Source: Flavobacteriaceae bacterium (lineage in GTDB: Bacteria; Bacteroidota; Bacteroidia; Flavobacteriales; Flavobacteriaceae). Taken from it: a stretch of DNA of 6,190 nt. The notes below the pieces were generated by a model. It saw only the letters and a program-made list of their open reading frames with translations, was not told the DNA's origin and did not search any database. Numbering within the stretch: position 1 is the first letter of the stretch; each line of letters opens with the position of its first letter. The position numbers were made by a program, and so were the translations under genes. This document shows positions 1-6,190 of the stretch, piece by piece. The stretch covers positions 1 through 6,190 of the forward strand of contig JAESTG010000172.1 of assembly GCA_016763715.1 (NCBI GenBank), in the 5' to 3' direction.

Positions 1-312
1 GTCTAAGGCAAACTCTGTATTTTTCATATAAAAAGAGCGACGCGTTTCATCTTCAAAGATAAATAGCATGGCTCTGTTGGGTAGCATGGACTTCCGATAC
101 ATTAATCCAGTTTGGGTCTCGTATTCCGATTCTGCAAATTCAATATCTAATTGAGCCACAATTGAATCATTTGAAGCCTTTTTAAGCGTTAATTTGCCTT
201 CCTTTGTGAAAGTTACTTTCTTGGTGAGTATTTTCTTTTCTGAAGTGTCTTTGCATCCATAGGACTGGAGCATCATACCTACAAGAACGGCTGCAATCAT
301 TCTCTTTTTCAT
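1..312 (-). CDS. DUF192 family protein, probable lipoprotein (partial, C-terminus beyond left edge)
   Basis: The frame is open from an ATG at 312 to the window edge, giving the first 104 residues. Residues 65-104 carry the DUF192 signature: T68-G-L-M-Y-R-K-S-M, then A81-M-L-F-I-F-E, then F94-Y-M-K-N-T and L103-D. Family members usually read GLM(F/Y)R..., MLF.F and (F/W)(W/Y)MKNT...LD, so the assignment is firm. The family is widespread and its biochemical role is not established. The N-terminus is a signal sequence: K2-K-R, a hydrophobic stretch to about L15, then S17-Y-G-C20. This resembles a lipobox, but Ser at -3 and Tyr at -2 are atypical, so lipidation at C20 is inferred. The ATG lies one base after the lgt stop codon, so the two genes are almost certainly co-transcribed and probably translationally coupled. 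The end of the domain and the stop codon are not in the window. Confidence 0.9.
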   Translation of the reverse strand, partial: MKKRMIAAVLVGMMLQSYGCKDTSEKKILTKKVTFTKEGKLTLKKASNDSIVAQLDIEFAESEYETQTGLMYRKSMLPNRAMLFIFEDETRRSFYMKNTEFALD

Positions 313-313
313 A

Positions 314-1144
314 TTATCCGTTCTTCTTTTTGGTAGACTGCCACATAAAATAGACTCCTGCAATTATAAAAGGGATACTTAACCACTGTCCCGTAGAAAG
401 TGTGTTGCCTAACATATCTTCAAACCCTTGTTGGCTCTTTTTAAAGAATTCAACTATAAATCGAACCGACCATAGTGTAACTAAGAATAATCCGAAAATA
501 TACCCTCGTTGTTTGCTTTTTTCAGTCTTCCAATACACAAATAACAACAGTAAAAAGACAAAAACATAACCCAATGCCTCATATAGTTGGGCTGGGTGGC
601 GTGGGAAATCCTCTCCTAATTTAGTAAATACGACTCCGAAATCACTGTTGGTTGGGTTACCTATTATTTCAGAATTCATAAAATTACCGATACGAACTAA
701 GATAGCTCCAAAAGCAACGGGTACCACAACTCGATCTAGAATCCATAGAATAGGTCGTCCTTTAAGTACTTTTTTGTTGTAAATGAGCATAGCGATAATT
801 ACCCCAATGGCTGCTCCATGACTTGCAAGTCCTCTAAATCCAGTGAACTTAATGCCATCCACAGTTGAAATGGGTAGAAAGATAGAGAAGAAGTCTTCTG
901 TGATTAATTCAGATTGATAAAAAATCACATGTCCCAAACGAGCACCAATAAGAATAGCAAGTACCATATAAATGAATAAACTATCCAGTTTCAGTAGGGA
1001 TACATTCTCATTTGTGTATATTTTTTTCATGATAAACCACCCTACAATAAAGGAGATGACAAACATGAGACTGTAGTATTGTATGGTATAAAACCCAAGG
1101 CTAATCCCTTCGCTAGGGTCCCAGGCAAAGCTTAAAAAGTACAT
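314..1144 (-). CDS. lgt: Prolipoprotein diacylglyceryl transferase
   Basis: This integral inner-membrane enzyme transfers a diacylglyceryl group from phosphatidylglycerol to the lipobox cysteine of prolipoproteins, the first step of lipoprotein maturation. The 276 residues fit the family size. Visible motifs are G67-A-R-L-G-H-V-I-F-Y; S108-H109-G-A-A-I-G-V, with the conserved His; the Lgt signature R151-I-G-N-F-M-N-S-E-I-I-G, whose R151 matches the essential Arg143 of E. coli; R182-H-P-A-Q-L-Y-E; and R228-F-I-V-E232-F-F-K235, matching E. coli Arg239 and Glu243, with Lys where E. coli has Arg246. Hydrophobic segments at about 20-38, 54-66, 108-122, 138-150, 190-205, 214-231 and 252-267 fit the seven-helix fold. 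It lies 115 nt after yidD and 1 nt before the DUF192 gene. The start ATG has an AT-rich leader with no Shine-Dalgarno sequence, as is usual in Bacteroidota. Confidence 0.97.
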   Translation of the reverse strand: MYFLSFAWDPSEGISLGFYTIQYYSLMFVISFIVGWFIMKKIYTNENVSLLKLDSLFIYMVLAILIGARLGHVIFYQSELITEDFFSIFLPISTVDGIKFTGFRGLASHGAAIGVIIAMLIYNKKVLKGRPILWILDRVVVPVAFGAILVRIGNFMNSEIIGNPTNSDFGVVFTKLGEDFPRHPAQLYEALGYVFVFLLLLFVYWKTEKSKQRGYIFGLFLVTLWSVRFIVEFFKKSQQGFEDMLGNTLSTGQWLSIPFIIAGVYFMWQSTKKKNG

Positions 1145-1194
1145 ATTGTTAGTTTATTAATGGGTCAATTATTGTTTTCAACTTCAAAAAGGGA

Positions 1195-1210
1195 TGTGCC
1201 TCTTTGCACA
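1195..1210 (-). terminator. Short hairpin in the yidD-lgt gap, possible weak terminator
   Basis: A perfect 5-bp stem (TGTGC/GCACA) encloses a 6-nt loop. Read on the minus strand, it lies about 50 nt past the yidD stop and is followed by TCCC and then five T. It could end part of the transcription coming from yidD. The stem is short and the T run does not follow it directly, so it may be chance. The rest of the 115-nt gap is AT-rich and holds no exact TAnnTTTG box; the nearest is TATATTTA on the minus strand at 1230-1237, with one mismatch. Confidence 0.3.
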
Positions 1211-1259
1211 GAGCGTTGATGTGTTTTGGTAAATATAAAAAAGGAAATACGAATAAATG

Positions 1260-1541
1260 TTAATTATTTCTTTTCTTTTTTGGGTCTTTGGTTGGTTTCT
1301 CTTGGGTATTTTGTTTTATATCTGGGACGGGGTCATGTCCACTTCCACCCCATGGGTGACAACTTCCAATTCGTTTAATTCCCAACCAACCTCCTTTCCA
1401 TAATCCATGTTTTTGAAGGGCTTCTGCTGTATAATGTGAACAGGTTGGAGTGTAGCGACAGGTAGATGGAAAAATAGGGGAGATGGCTCGTTGGTAGACC
1501 CTAATGAGAAAGATAAATGGGTATGTAAGTATTTTTTTCAT
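1260..1541 (-). CDS. yidD: Membrane protein insertion efficiency factor YidD
   Basis: YidD is a small protein at the inner face of the cytoplasmic membrane that assists YidC/Sec-dependent insertion of membrane proteins. The 93 residues hold the whole family pattern: an amphipathic N-terminal segment (residues 4-16), Y16-Q-R-A-I-S-P, the paired cysteines C28-R-Y-T-P-T-C34 followed by S-H-Y, A-L-Q-K-H-G around 41-46, G50-G-W-L-G, and C61[12 protein letters not shown]. All three conserved Cys are present. The tail after residue 73 is short, polar and Lys-rich, which is common and variable in the family. In many bacteria yidD sits in the rpmH-rnpA-yidD-yidC cluster; here it lies between cysS and lgt, 49 nt after cysS. 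No Shine-Dalgarno sequence precedes the ATG, but the start codon falls in a possible weak hairpin (see findings). Confidence 0.96.
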   Translation of the reverse strand: MKKILTYPFIFLIRVYQRAISPIFPSTCRYTPTCSHYTAEALQKHGLWKGGWLGIKRIGSCHPWGGSGHDPVPDIKQNTQEKPTKDPKKKRNN

Positions 1542-1582
1542 TTGAAACCGAGATTCAATGATTTATTCCGAAACCTCAGTTT

Positions 1583-1598
1583 TATCTTGTCTAAGATA
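1583..1598 (-). repeat. Inverted repeat over the cysS stop codon
   Basis: TATCTT and AAGATA form a perfect 6-bp stem around a 4-nt loop, and the cysS TAG overlaps the loop. On the transcribed minus strand the stem is followed by A-rich rather than T-rich sequence, so it is not an intrinsic terminator for cysS. It may be a minor RNA-processing or stability hairpin, or chance. Confidence 0.25.
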
Positions 1599-3078
1599 GG
1601 GAGTAAGACGTTCCTTCTTTGCCATCCTTAAGTTGGATTCCTACTTCTTGTAATTCGTCTCTAATTTTATCGCTTGTTGCAAAATCTTTGTTTGCTCGTG
1701 CTTGATCTCGTAAACTAATCAACAAATTAATAGCTCCAGTTAGTTTATCAGTAGTCTGACCTCTATTTTCGGTAGCTTGGTCTACAAGCCCTAGTACATC
1801 GAATAGAAATTCGTACATGGTCTTTTTTAACAGCGAAAGATCACTTTCTGTTAAAGTAGAATTACCTTCATTTAAAGTGTTGATTTGCTTAGCTCCTTCG
1901 AATAGTTGAGCAATAAGAATCGGGCTATTGAAATCGTCGTTCATAGCATCATAGCAAGATTTCCTCCAGCCAATTACATCGAAACTACTAGAATTGCCAG
2001 TCGTGATTTTATCCAACATACGATAGGCATCCATGAGGCGATTAAAGCCTTTTTCGGAAGCCTCAAGCGCGTCGTTTGAAAAGTCCATAATACTTCTGTA
2101 ATGTGCTTGGTACATGAAAAATTTAACAACTGCAGGAGTAAAAGATTTACTTAAAATCTCATTGTCTCCACTGAACAATTCATTAGGTAAAATGCTGTTG
2201 CCAGTGGACTTTGACATCTTTTTTCCATTGAGGGTAAGCATGTTTGCGTGCATCCAATAATTGACAGGTGACTGATGATTACATGCTTCGGCTTGAGCAA
2301 TTTCACATTCATGATGTGGGAATTTTAAATCCATTCCTCCACCGTGAATATCAAAATTATTTCCTAAATATTTAGTGCTCATTGCGGTACATTCTAGGTG
2401 CCAGCCAGGAAAACCATCGCTCCAAGGGGATGGCCAACGCATAATATGCTGTACCTCTGCCTTTTTCCAAAGTGCGAAATCCTGAGGGTTATTTTTTTCA
2501 CTTTGAGCAGCCAATTCTCGGGTATTTGCAATCATATCCTCCAGTTTCCTGCCGCTTAGTTTTCCGTAGGTGTGATCGTCATTAAATTTCACAACATCAA
2601 AATAAACGCTGCCGTTCTTTTCGTAGGCATAGCCTTCAGCAATAATCTTTTCAATTATTTGAATTTGCTCAATAATATGTCCTGTGGCCGTGGGTTCAAT
2701 GCTAGGAGGGAAAGCGTTAAATTTTGCCATTACATCATGGAAATCGACTGTGTATTTTTGAACGACCTCCATGGGTTCAAGTTGCTCAATACGTGCTTTT
2801 TTAAGGATAGGGTCTTCCCCACTTTCTCCGTCGTTTTCCAAGTGACCTGCATCTGTGATGTTACGAACGTAACGTACTTTGAAACCAAGATGCTTCAAAT
2901 AGCGAAATACCAAATCAAACGATAAAAATGTACGGCAATTTCCTAAATGTACATTGCTATAAACGGTAGGGCCGCAAACATACATGCCAATAGCACCAGG
3001 GTTAATTGGTTTAAATAGTTCTTTCGTTTTGGTAATTGAATTATAAATAGATAATTCTTCGTGTTCAGCTAAAATCAT
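1591..3078 (-). CDS. cysS: Cysteinyl-tRNA synthetase
   Basis: This class I aminoacyl-tRNA synthetase joins cysteine to tRNA-Cys in the cytoplasm. The 495 residues are complete and somewhat longer than the roughly 460 of E. coli. The Rossmann catalytic domain opens with Y33-V-C35-G-P-T-V-Y. The HIGH motif appears as H44-L-G-N47-C-R-T-F, and the KMSKS motif is exact at 287-291. The zinc ligands that select cysteine are in place: C35, C230 (in G225-W-H-L-E-C), H255 and E259 (in F253-P-H-H-E-C-E-I-A-Q). Residues from about 345 onward form the helical DALR-type and anticodon-binding region, with D464/D470-R-D-E-L-like motifs near 465-476. The start ATG is preceded by AT-rich sequence without a Shine-Dalgarno site. 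It lies 48 nt downstream of folE with no convincing promoter between, so it probably shares folE's transcript. Confidence 0.98.
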   Translation of the reverse strand: MILAEHEELSIYNSITKTKELFKPINPGAIGMYVCGPTVYSNVHLGNCRTFLSFDLVFRYLKHLGFKVRYVRNITDAGHLENDGESGEDPILKKARIEQLEPMEVVQKYTVDFHDVMAKFNAFPPSIEPTATGHIIEQIQIIEKIIAEGYAYEKNGSVYFDVVKFNDDHTYGKLSGRKLEDMIANTRELAAQSEKNNPQDFALWKKAEVQHIMRWPSPWSDGFPGWHLECTAMSTKYLGNNFDIHGGGMDLKFPHHECEIAQAEACNHQSPVNYWMHANMLTLNGKKMSKSTGNSILPNELFSGDNEILSKSFTPAVVKFFMYQAHYRSIMDFSNDALEASEKGFNRLMDAYRMLDKITTGNSSSFDVIGWRKSCYDAMNDDFNSPILIAQLFEGAKQINTLNEGNSTLTESDLSLLKKTMYEFLFDVLGLVDQATENRGQTTDKLTGAINLLISLRDQARANKDFATSDKIRDELQEVGIQLKDGKEGTSYSLS

Positions 3079-3126
3079 AATCTTTCGAAGGAAAATTGAT
3101 ATTTTGTAAAGGAGATTAAAGGTATT

Positions 3127-3804
3127 CTAAAATTCGGTTTCTAACTTGATGTAATCCAAAAATTCGCGTCGCGTCTCAGAATTTTTAAATTTACCTCCAA
3201 ATTCACTAGTAACGGTGCTACTATCGATGTCGCGTATTCCCCTCGAATTCACGCAAAGATGTTTGGCGTCTATTACACAAGCGACGTCTTCGGTTCGCAA
3301 AACCTCTTGCAATTCTTTCACAATTTGAATGGTAAGTCGTTCCTGAACTTGAGGTCGTTTTGCATAATAATCAACAATTCGGTTCATTTTCGACAATCCT
3401 ACAACGGTCCCATTAGAAATGTAGGCAATGTGTGCTTTACCAATAATGGGGAGTAAATGATGTTCACACGTTGAATATAACGTGATGTTCTTTTCAACCA
3501 ACATTTCACCGTATTTATACTTATTTTCAAAGGTTGAGGCCTTTGGTTTTCTTTCAGGGTTCAATCCTCCAAAAATTTCTTGAACGAACATTTTTGCAAC
3601 CCGAAAAGGAGTGCCTTTTAGGCTGTCGTCGGTAAGATCCATGCCTAAAGTTTCTAGGATGTTTGTTACATCTTTTTCTATGGAAGAAATTTTATCTACA
3701 TCACTCATTTCAAATGCATTAGCTCGTAAAGGAGTATTGCCTGAAGAGCCAATATGATCATTGCCTAAAGCTTCTGTTTCACTCAATTGTTTTTCTAAAT
3801 TCAT
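3127..3804 (-). CDS. folE: GTP cyclohydrolase I
   Basis: This enzyme converts GTP to 7,8-dihydroneopterin triphosphate, the first committed step of tetrahydrofolate synthesis, as a zinc-dependent cytoplasmic homodecamer. With the ATG at 3804 the protein has 225 residues. Family motifs are G63-T-P-F-R-V-A-K-M, Y110-S-T-C113-E-H-H116-L-L-P (zinc ligands C113 and H116), G136-L-S-K-M-N-R, R150-P-Q-V-Q-E-R-L-T, and H182-L-C184-V-N-S-R-G-I with the third zinc ligand C184, followed by S-S-T-V-T-S. The first 35 or so residues are a polar, poorly conserved extension. The frame also opens at a GTG at 3822, which would add six residues, but ATG is preferred because the predicted promoter would leave only about a dozen bases before the GTG. 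It is the first gene of the minus-strand run and diverges from the surface-protein gene. Confidence 0.96.
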   Translation of the reverse strand: MNLEKQLSETEALGNDHIGSSGNTPLRANAFEMSDVDKISSIEKDVTNILETLGMDLTDDSLKGTPFRVAKMFVQEIFGGLNPERKPKASTFENKYKYGEMLVEKNITLYSTCEHHLLPIIGKAHIAYISNGTVVGLSKMNRIVDYYAKRPQVQERLTIQIVKELQEVLRTEDVACVIDAKHLCVNSRGIRDIDSSTVTSEFGGKFKNSETRREFLDYIKLETEF

Positions 3805-3839
3805 ATGCCTAGTTTTACGCACTTTTTATGCGCAATGGG

Positions 3840-3847
3840 CAAAGATA
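3840..3847 (-). promoter_or_regulatory. folE: Bacteroidota-type -7 promoter box for folE
   Basis: On the minus strand this reads TATCTTTG, an exact match to the TAnnTTTG consensus of the Bacteroidota primary sigma factor. A T-rich stretch about 19 nt further upstream could serve as the weaker -33 element. Transcription would start near 3833-3836, giving a leader of about 30 nt to the ATG at 3804. The remaining part of the divergent gap (to 3956) is AT-rich, and no equally good box faces the plus-strand gene. Confidence 0.6.
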
Positions 3848-3956
3848 CGTATAAGGATAATCTCATAAAAATATAACGAATTGCTTTTTAGGAGAACTGA
3901 ACCTTTATTGTGTCATAAAAATTTCTTAATTTCCACACTTATTCCTACTAACTATT

Positions 3957-6190
3957 ATGAAAAGAGCACTACTTGTCCTACTATTTTTAATTTCCACCTT
4001 AACTTTTTCACAAACTATTGATTTGTTTCAACAATTCAACGGACGCTATGACTTTACGGCTTTTGGAAATACCCTTAATGAAACTGAAAATGGCGGGGGT
4101 ACTCCTTGCACGATTCTTACTGCGAGTACTGCTACATATACGTTGTTTCCAAATCAAACCTTTGTGTCTGCTCATTTGTATTGGGCTGGACCAGGTGATG
4201 GTGATTTTGATGTTGAATTGAACGGTGTTCCTGTGAGCGCGCAACGAACCTTTGCCCTTGTGGCTGGAACAGGTCTCAATTACTTTGCTGCCTATGCCGA
4301 TGTAAGTTCCTTGATTACAGGAACTGGTCAGTATACCCTTTCGGAATTAGACCTTACGGCAGTTATTGGTGCATATTGTGGTAATACGACCAATTTTGGT
4401 GGTTGGAGTATTATTGTTATTTATGAGGACCCTTCCTTAACGCTCAATCAGATAAGTCTTTTTGATGGCTTAGATTTTGTGTCTGCAAATCAACAATCTT
4501 TGGAAATTATCTTGGATAATATTGACGTTTCAACAGACGAATTGGCAAAAATTGGCTTCTTGGCATGGGAAGGAGATAGAAATATTGCCAATAATGAAAC
4601 TTTACTGATTAACGGAATTTTAATTGATAACCCTCCCCTTAATCCAGGTAATAACGCCTTTAACGGTACCAATTCGTATACTGGTTCGGATCAGATGTTT
4701 AATATGGATTTGGATTTTTATGATTTAGAAGGGATTGTCATGCCTGGAGATACCCAGGTAACAATCAACCTCACTTCAAGTCAGGATTTTGTGATGATTA
4801 ATAACTTGATTACTAGTGTAAATTCTGAAATACCGGATGCTACCATAGTGATTGATAATATTGGTGTTCTTTGTCAGAACCGTGATCTGGAAGTTGGTTA
4901 TACTGTATTCAACATAAATAGTACTGCTCCTCTTGATGCAAACACGCCTATCGCATTTTATGCGGACAATGTATTAATTGGTCAGAGCCAGACAGTGGCT
5001 GAGATTCCAATTGATGGTTCTGAAAGTGGTCTAATCTCACTTAATTTACCAATAGGAACACCTGTTATTTTCGATTTAAAAGTGGTAGTCGATGATATTG
5101 GCGATGGTACAGGTATTGTGCCTGAGACCAATGAAAGTAATAATGAATTCATATTAGAGATAAACCTTCTGGAAGCGGCTCAGTTCCTTGGTCCAGATAT
5201 CGACAGTTGTATAGGTATGATAGTAACCCTAGATACGGGAATTGTCGATCCATTATTTACCTTCCAATGGTTTTTTAACGGTGTGCTTATTCCAGGTGCT
5301 GGCGATCCAACGCTCGATGTAACTGTGGATGGGGTTTATTCTGTGATTGCCTCTGAAGGAGCCTGTGATGCCACCGATAATATAGCTGACGAATTTCATC
5401 CACAACCATTTATAGAAGGAGAACCAGTGGATCTTTTTCAATGCGACGATGGTGTAATGACAGGAGTATTCGATTTAACTGAAAACGAAGATGATATACT
5501 AGGAGGTCAAGACCCTGCTCTTTTTGCTTTTAAATACTATGAAACACTATTTAATAGTATAAATGATATAAATGCAATTTTAGGGCCAACGGCTCATCTT
5601 ATTGTACCGCCATCACCTCAAACTATTTATGTTCGGATGGAAGACCTTTCAGGTACTTGTACGGCTTTTACTGAATTTGATATTTACTATACCGTTGCCG
5701 TTGCTGGTGAAATCCCTTTGCCTTTTTACTTGTGTGATCAAGATGAAGATGGCGTTGAGCCCATCGATTTGCCGATGGAGTTTGATGATCTTATTTTGAA
5801 TGGGGAAGATGAAAATCAATATAATATTACGTATCACAACGGTCAAGGAGAAGCTGATGGAAATATGAATGCTTTACCAGTACCATATTTTGTGAATGTG
5901 CCAGGTGAAACAATCTATGTGAGAATTGAGAATCTCGATGATTTAAGTTGTTACGATACCACAAGTATTGAACTTATTGTTGAATTGCGACCCATTGTAA
6001 ATGAAATGCCCTCTCCATTAATAAATTGTGATTTTGATGGTTTTAGTGAATTTGATTTAACGTTGGCTGATTTAGATATTACGGGCGGCGATCCAAATCT
6101 TACTGTCACTTATCATGGTACTTTGTTGGATGCAGAGAATGGTATTTTACCTATAGTCGGATTATATACGAACGATACTATTTATATTGA
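3957..6190 (+). CDS. Large secreted acidic surface protein with tandem modules, probable T9SS substrate (partial, C-terminus beyond right edge)
   Basis: One frame stays open from the ATG at 3957 to the edge: 744 residues with no stop. Residues 1-18 are a Sec signal peptide (K2-R, hydrophobic core, cleavage likely at F17-S^Q19). Residues 20-293 form a beta-rich domain with Y75-W-A-G, G148-G-W-S-I-I-V-I-Y-E-D-P, L168-F-D-G and F201-L-A-W-E-G-D; this recalls DUF3344-like N-terminal domains of large surface proteins, but I am not certain of the family. Residues 294-405 look like a CARDB adhesion domain, ending in E390-T-N-E-S-N-N-E. Residues 410-480 look like an Ig/PKD-type domain with L411-G-P-D, C418, Q437-W-F-F-N-G and C470-D-A-T-D. 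From C496 on come modules of about 97 residues. Such proteins of Flavobacteriia usually end in a T9SS type B (gliding-motility-associated) sorting domain, here unseen. A role in adhesion or surface attachment is inferred. The protein is very acidic and nearly lysine-free. No Shine-Dalgarno sequence precedes the ATG. Confidence 0.88.
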   Translation, partial: MKRALLVLLFLISTLTFSQTIDLFQQFNGRYDFTAFGNTLNETENGGGTPCTILTASTATYTLFPNQTFVSAHLYWAGPGDGDFDVELNGVPVSAQRTFALVAGTGLNYFAAYADVSSLITGTGQYTLSELDLTAVIGAYCGNTTNFGGWSIIVIYEDPSLTLNQISLFDGLDFVSANQQSLEIILDNIDVSTDELAKIGFLAWEGDRNIANNETLLINGILIDNPPLNPGNNAFNGTNSYTGSDQMFNMDLDFYDLEGIVMPGDTQVTINLTSSQDFVMINNLITSVNSEIPDATIVIDNIGVLCQNRDLEVGYTVFNINSTAPLDANTPIAFYADNVLIGQSQTVAEIPIDGSESGLISLNLPIGTPVIFDLKVVVDDIGDGTGIVPETNESNNEFILEINLLEAAQFLGPDIDSCIGMIVTLDTGIVDPLFTFQWFFNGVLIPGAGDPTLDVTVDGVYSVIASEGACDATDNIADEFHPQPFIEGEPVDLFQCDDGVMTGVFDLTENEDDILGGQDPALFAFKYYETLFNSINDINAILGPTAHLIVPPSPQTIYVRMEDLSGTCTAFTEFDIYYTVAVAGEIPLPFYLCDQDEDGVEPIDLPMEFDDLILNGEDENQYNITYHNGQGEADGNMNALPVPYFVNVPGETIYVRIENLDDLSCYDTTSIELIVELRPIVNEMPSPLINCDFDGFSEFDLTLADLDITGGDPNLTVTYHGTLLDAENGILPIVGLYTNDTIYI
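5442..5732 (+). repeat. Surface-protein module 1 (about 97 residues)
   Basis: The module covers residues 496-592. It opens with C496-D-D-G and F505-D-L, has Q555-T-I-Y-V-R-M-E-D in its second half, and reaches its second cysteine, C568, 72 residues after the first. The same order of elements recurs in the next two units, so this is a protein-level tandem repeat, though the DNA has diverged. A disulfide between the two Cys after export is plausible. Confidence 0.75.
5733..6026 (+). repeat. Surface-protein module 2 (about 98 residues)
   Basis: The module covers residues 593-690. It opens with C593-D-Q-D-E-D-G and I603-D-L, then has Y625-H-N-G, E651-T-I-Y-V-R-I-E-N and C665. The spacing from first to second Cys is again 72 residues, as in module 1. 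The opening D594-x-D596-x-D598-G with D604 resembles a calcium-binding loop. Confidence 0.75.
6027..6190 (+). repeat. Surface-protein module 3 (cut by right edge)
   Basis: The module begins at residue 691 with C691-D-F-D-G and F699-D-L, then has Y717-H-G-T and the start of the T741-I-Y-I strand, where the window ends. Its start lies 98 residues after that of module 2. More copies probably follow. Confidence 0.7.

Noticed and set aside
2572..2925. 117-codon open frame on the plus strand
   Set aside because: It lies wholly inside cysS on the opposite strand, has no recognisable domain, and the cysS motifs leave no doubt about the real frame.
3805..3822. GTG start extending folE by six residues
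   Set aside because: It would lie about a dozen bases from the predicted transcript start; the ATG at 3804 is the better start.
3890..3894. AGGAG as a ribosome binding site for the surface-protein gene
   Set aside because: It lies 62 bases before the ATG, far too distant, and Bacteroidota seldom use Shine-Dalgarno sites.
3848..3956. Plus-strand promoter for the surface-protein gene
   Set aside because: I looked for TAnnTTTG with an upstream TTG. Only poor matches were found (for example around 3904-3911 and 3927-3934), so none is called.
4008..4244. Minus-strand open frame of 78 codons, with a 67-codon plus-strand frame at 4018-4221
   Set aside because: Both overlap the beta-rich N-terminal domain of the surface protein in other frames and have no family features. 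The same applies to the short frames at 3259-3456, 4490-4672, 5253-5441, 5602-5799 and 5649-5846.
3957..6190. A frameshift or broken gene in the surface-protein region
   Set aside because: Translation by hand from 3957 gives a continuous frame to the edge with coherent domains, so there is no sign of decay.

Overview
The window is ordinary chromosomal DNA of a member of the Bacteroidota, most likely a marine or environmental member of the Flavobacteriia. The signs are AT-rich DNA, no Shine-Dalgarno sequence in front of any gene, a TAnnTTTG-type promoter box, and a large secreted protein with the architecture typical of type IX secretion (T9SS) surface proteins of that class. No mobile element, CRISPR array, tRNA or rRNA was found.

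Positions 1-3804 hold five genes on the minus strand. In transcription order they are folE (GTP cyclohydrolase I), cysS (cysteinyl-tRNA synthetase), yidD (membrane protein insertion factor), lgt (prolipoprotein diacylglyceryl transferase) and a DUF192 protein that runs off the left edge. Gaps are 48, 49, 115 and 1 nt. The first two genes are cytoplasmic housekeeping enzymes. The last three concern the cell envelope: YidD helps insert membrane proteins, Lgt attaches the lipid to lipoproteins, and the DUF192 protein has a lipoprotein-like N-terminus that could make it an Lgt substrate. A hairpin in the 115-nt yidD-lgt gap could divide the run into two transcription units.

Positions 3805-3956 form a divergent intergenic region. 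It has a good -7 box for folE and no clear promoter for the plus-strand gene.

From 3957 to the right edge one uninterrupted plus-strand reading frame encodes at least 744 residues of a secreted surface protein. It has a signal peptide, an N-terminal beta-rich domain of about 270 residues, a CARDB-like domain, an Ig/PKD-like domain with a Cys pair, and then tandem modules of about 97 residues that begin with a CD...DG motif and contain a T-I-Y-V-R strand. The C-terminus, where a T9SS sorting domain is expected, is outside the window. The protein is strikingly acidic and almost free of lysine. This gene is the accessory and least predictable part of the window; the rest is conserved housekeeping. 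I see no evidence of a wholly new biological system, but the N-terminal domain and the repeats are worth a closer look.
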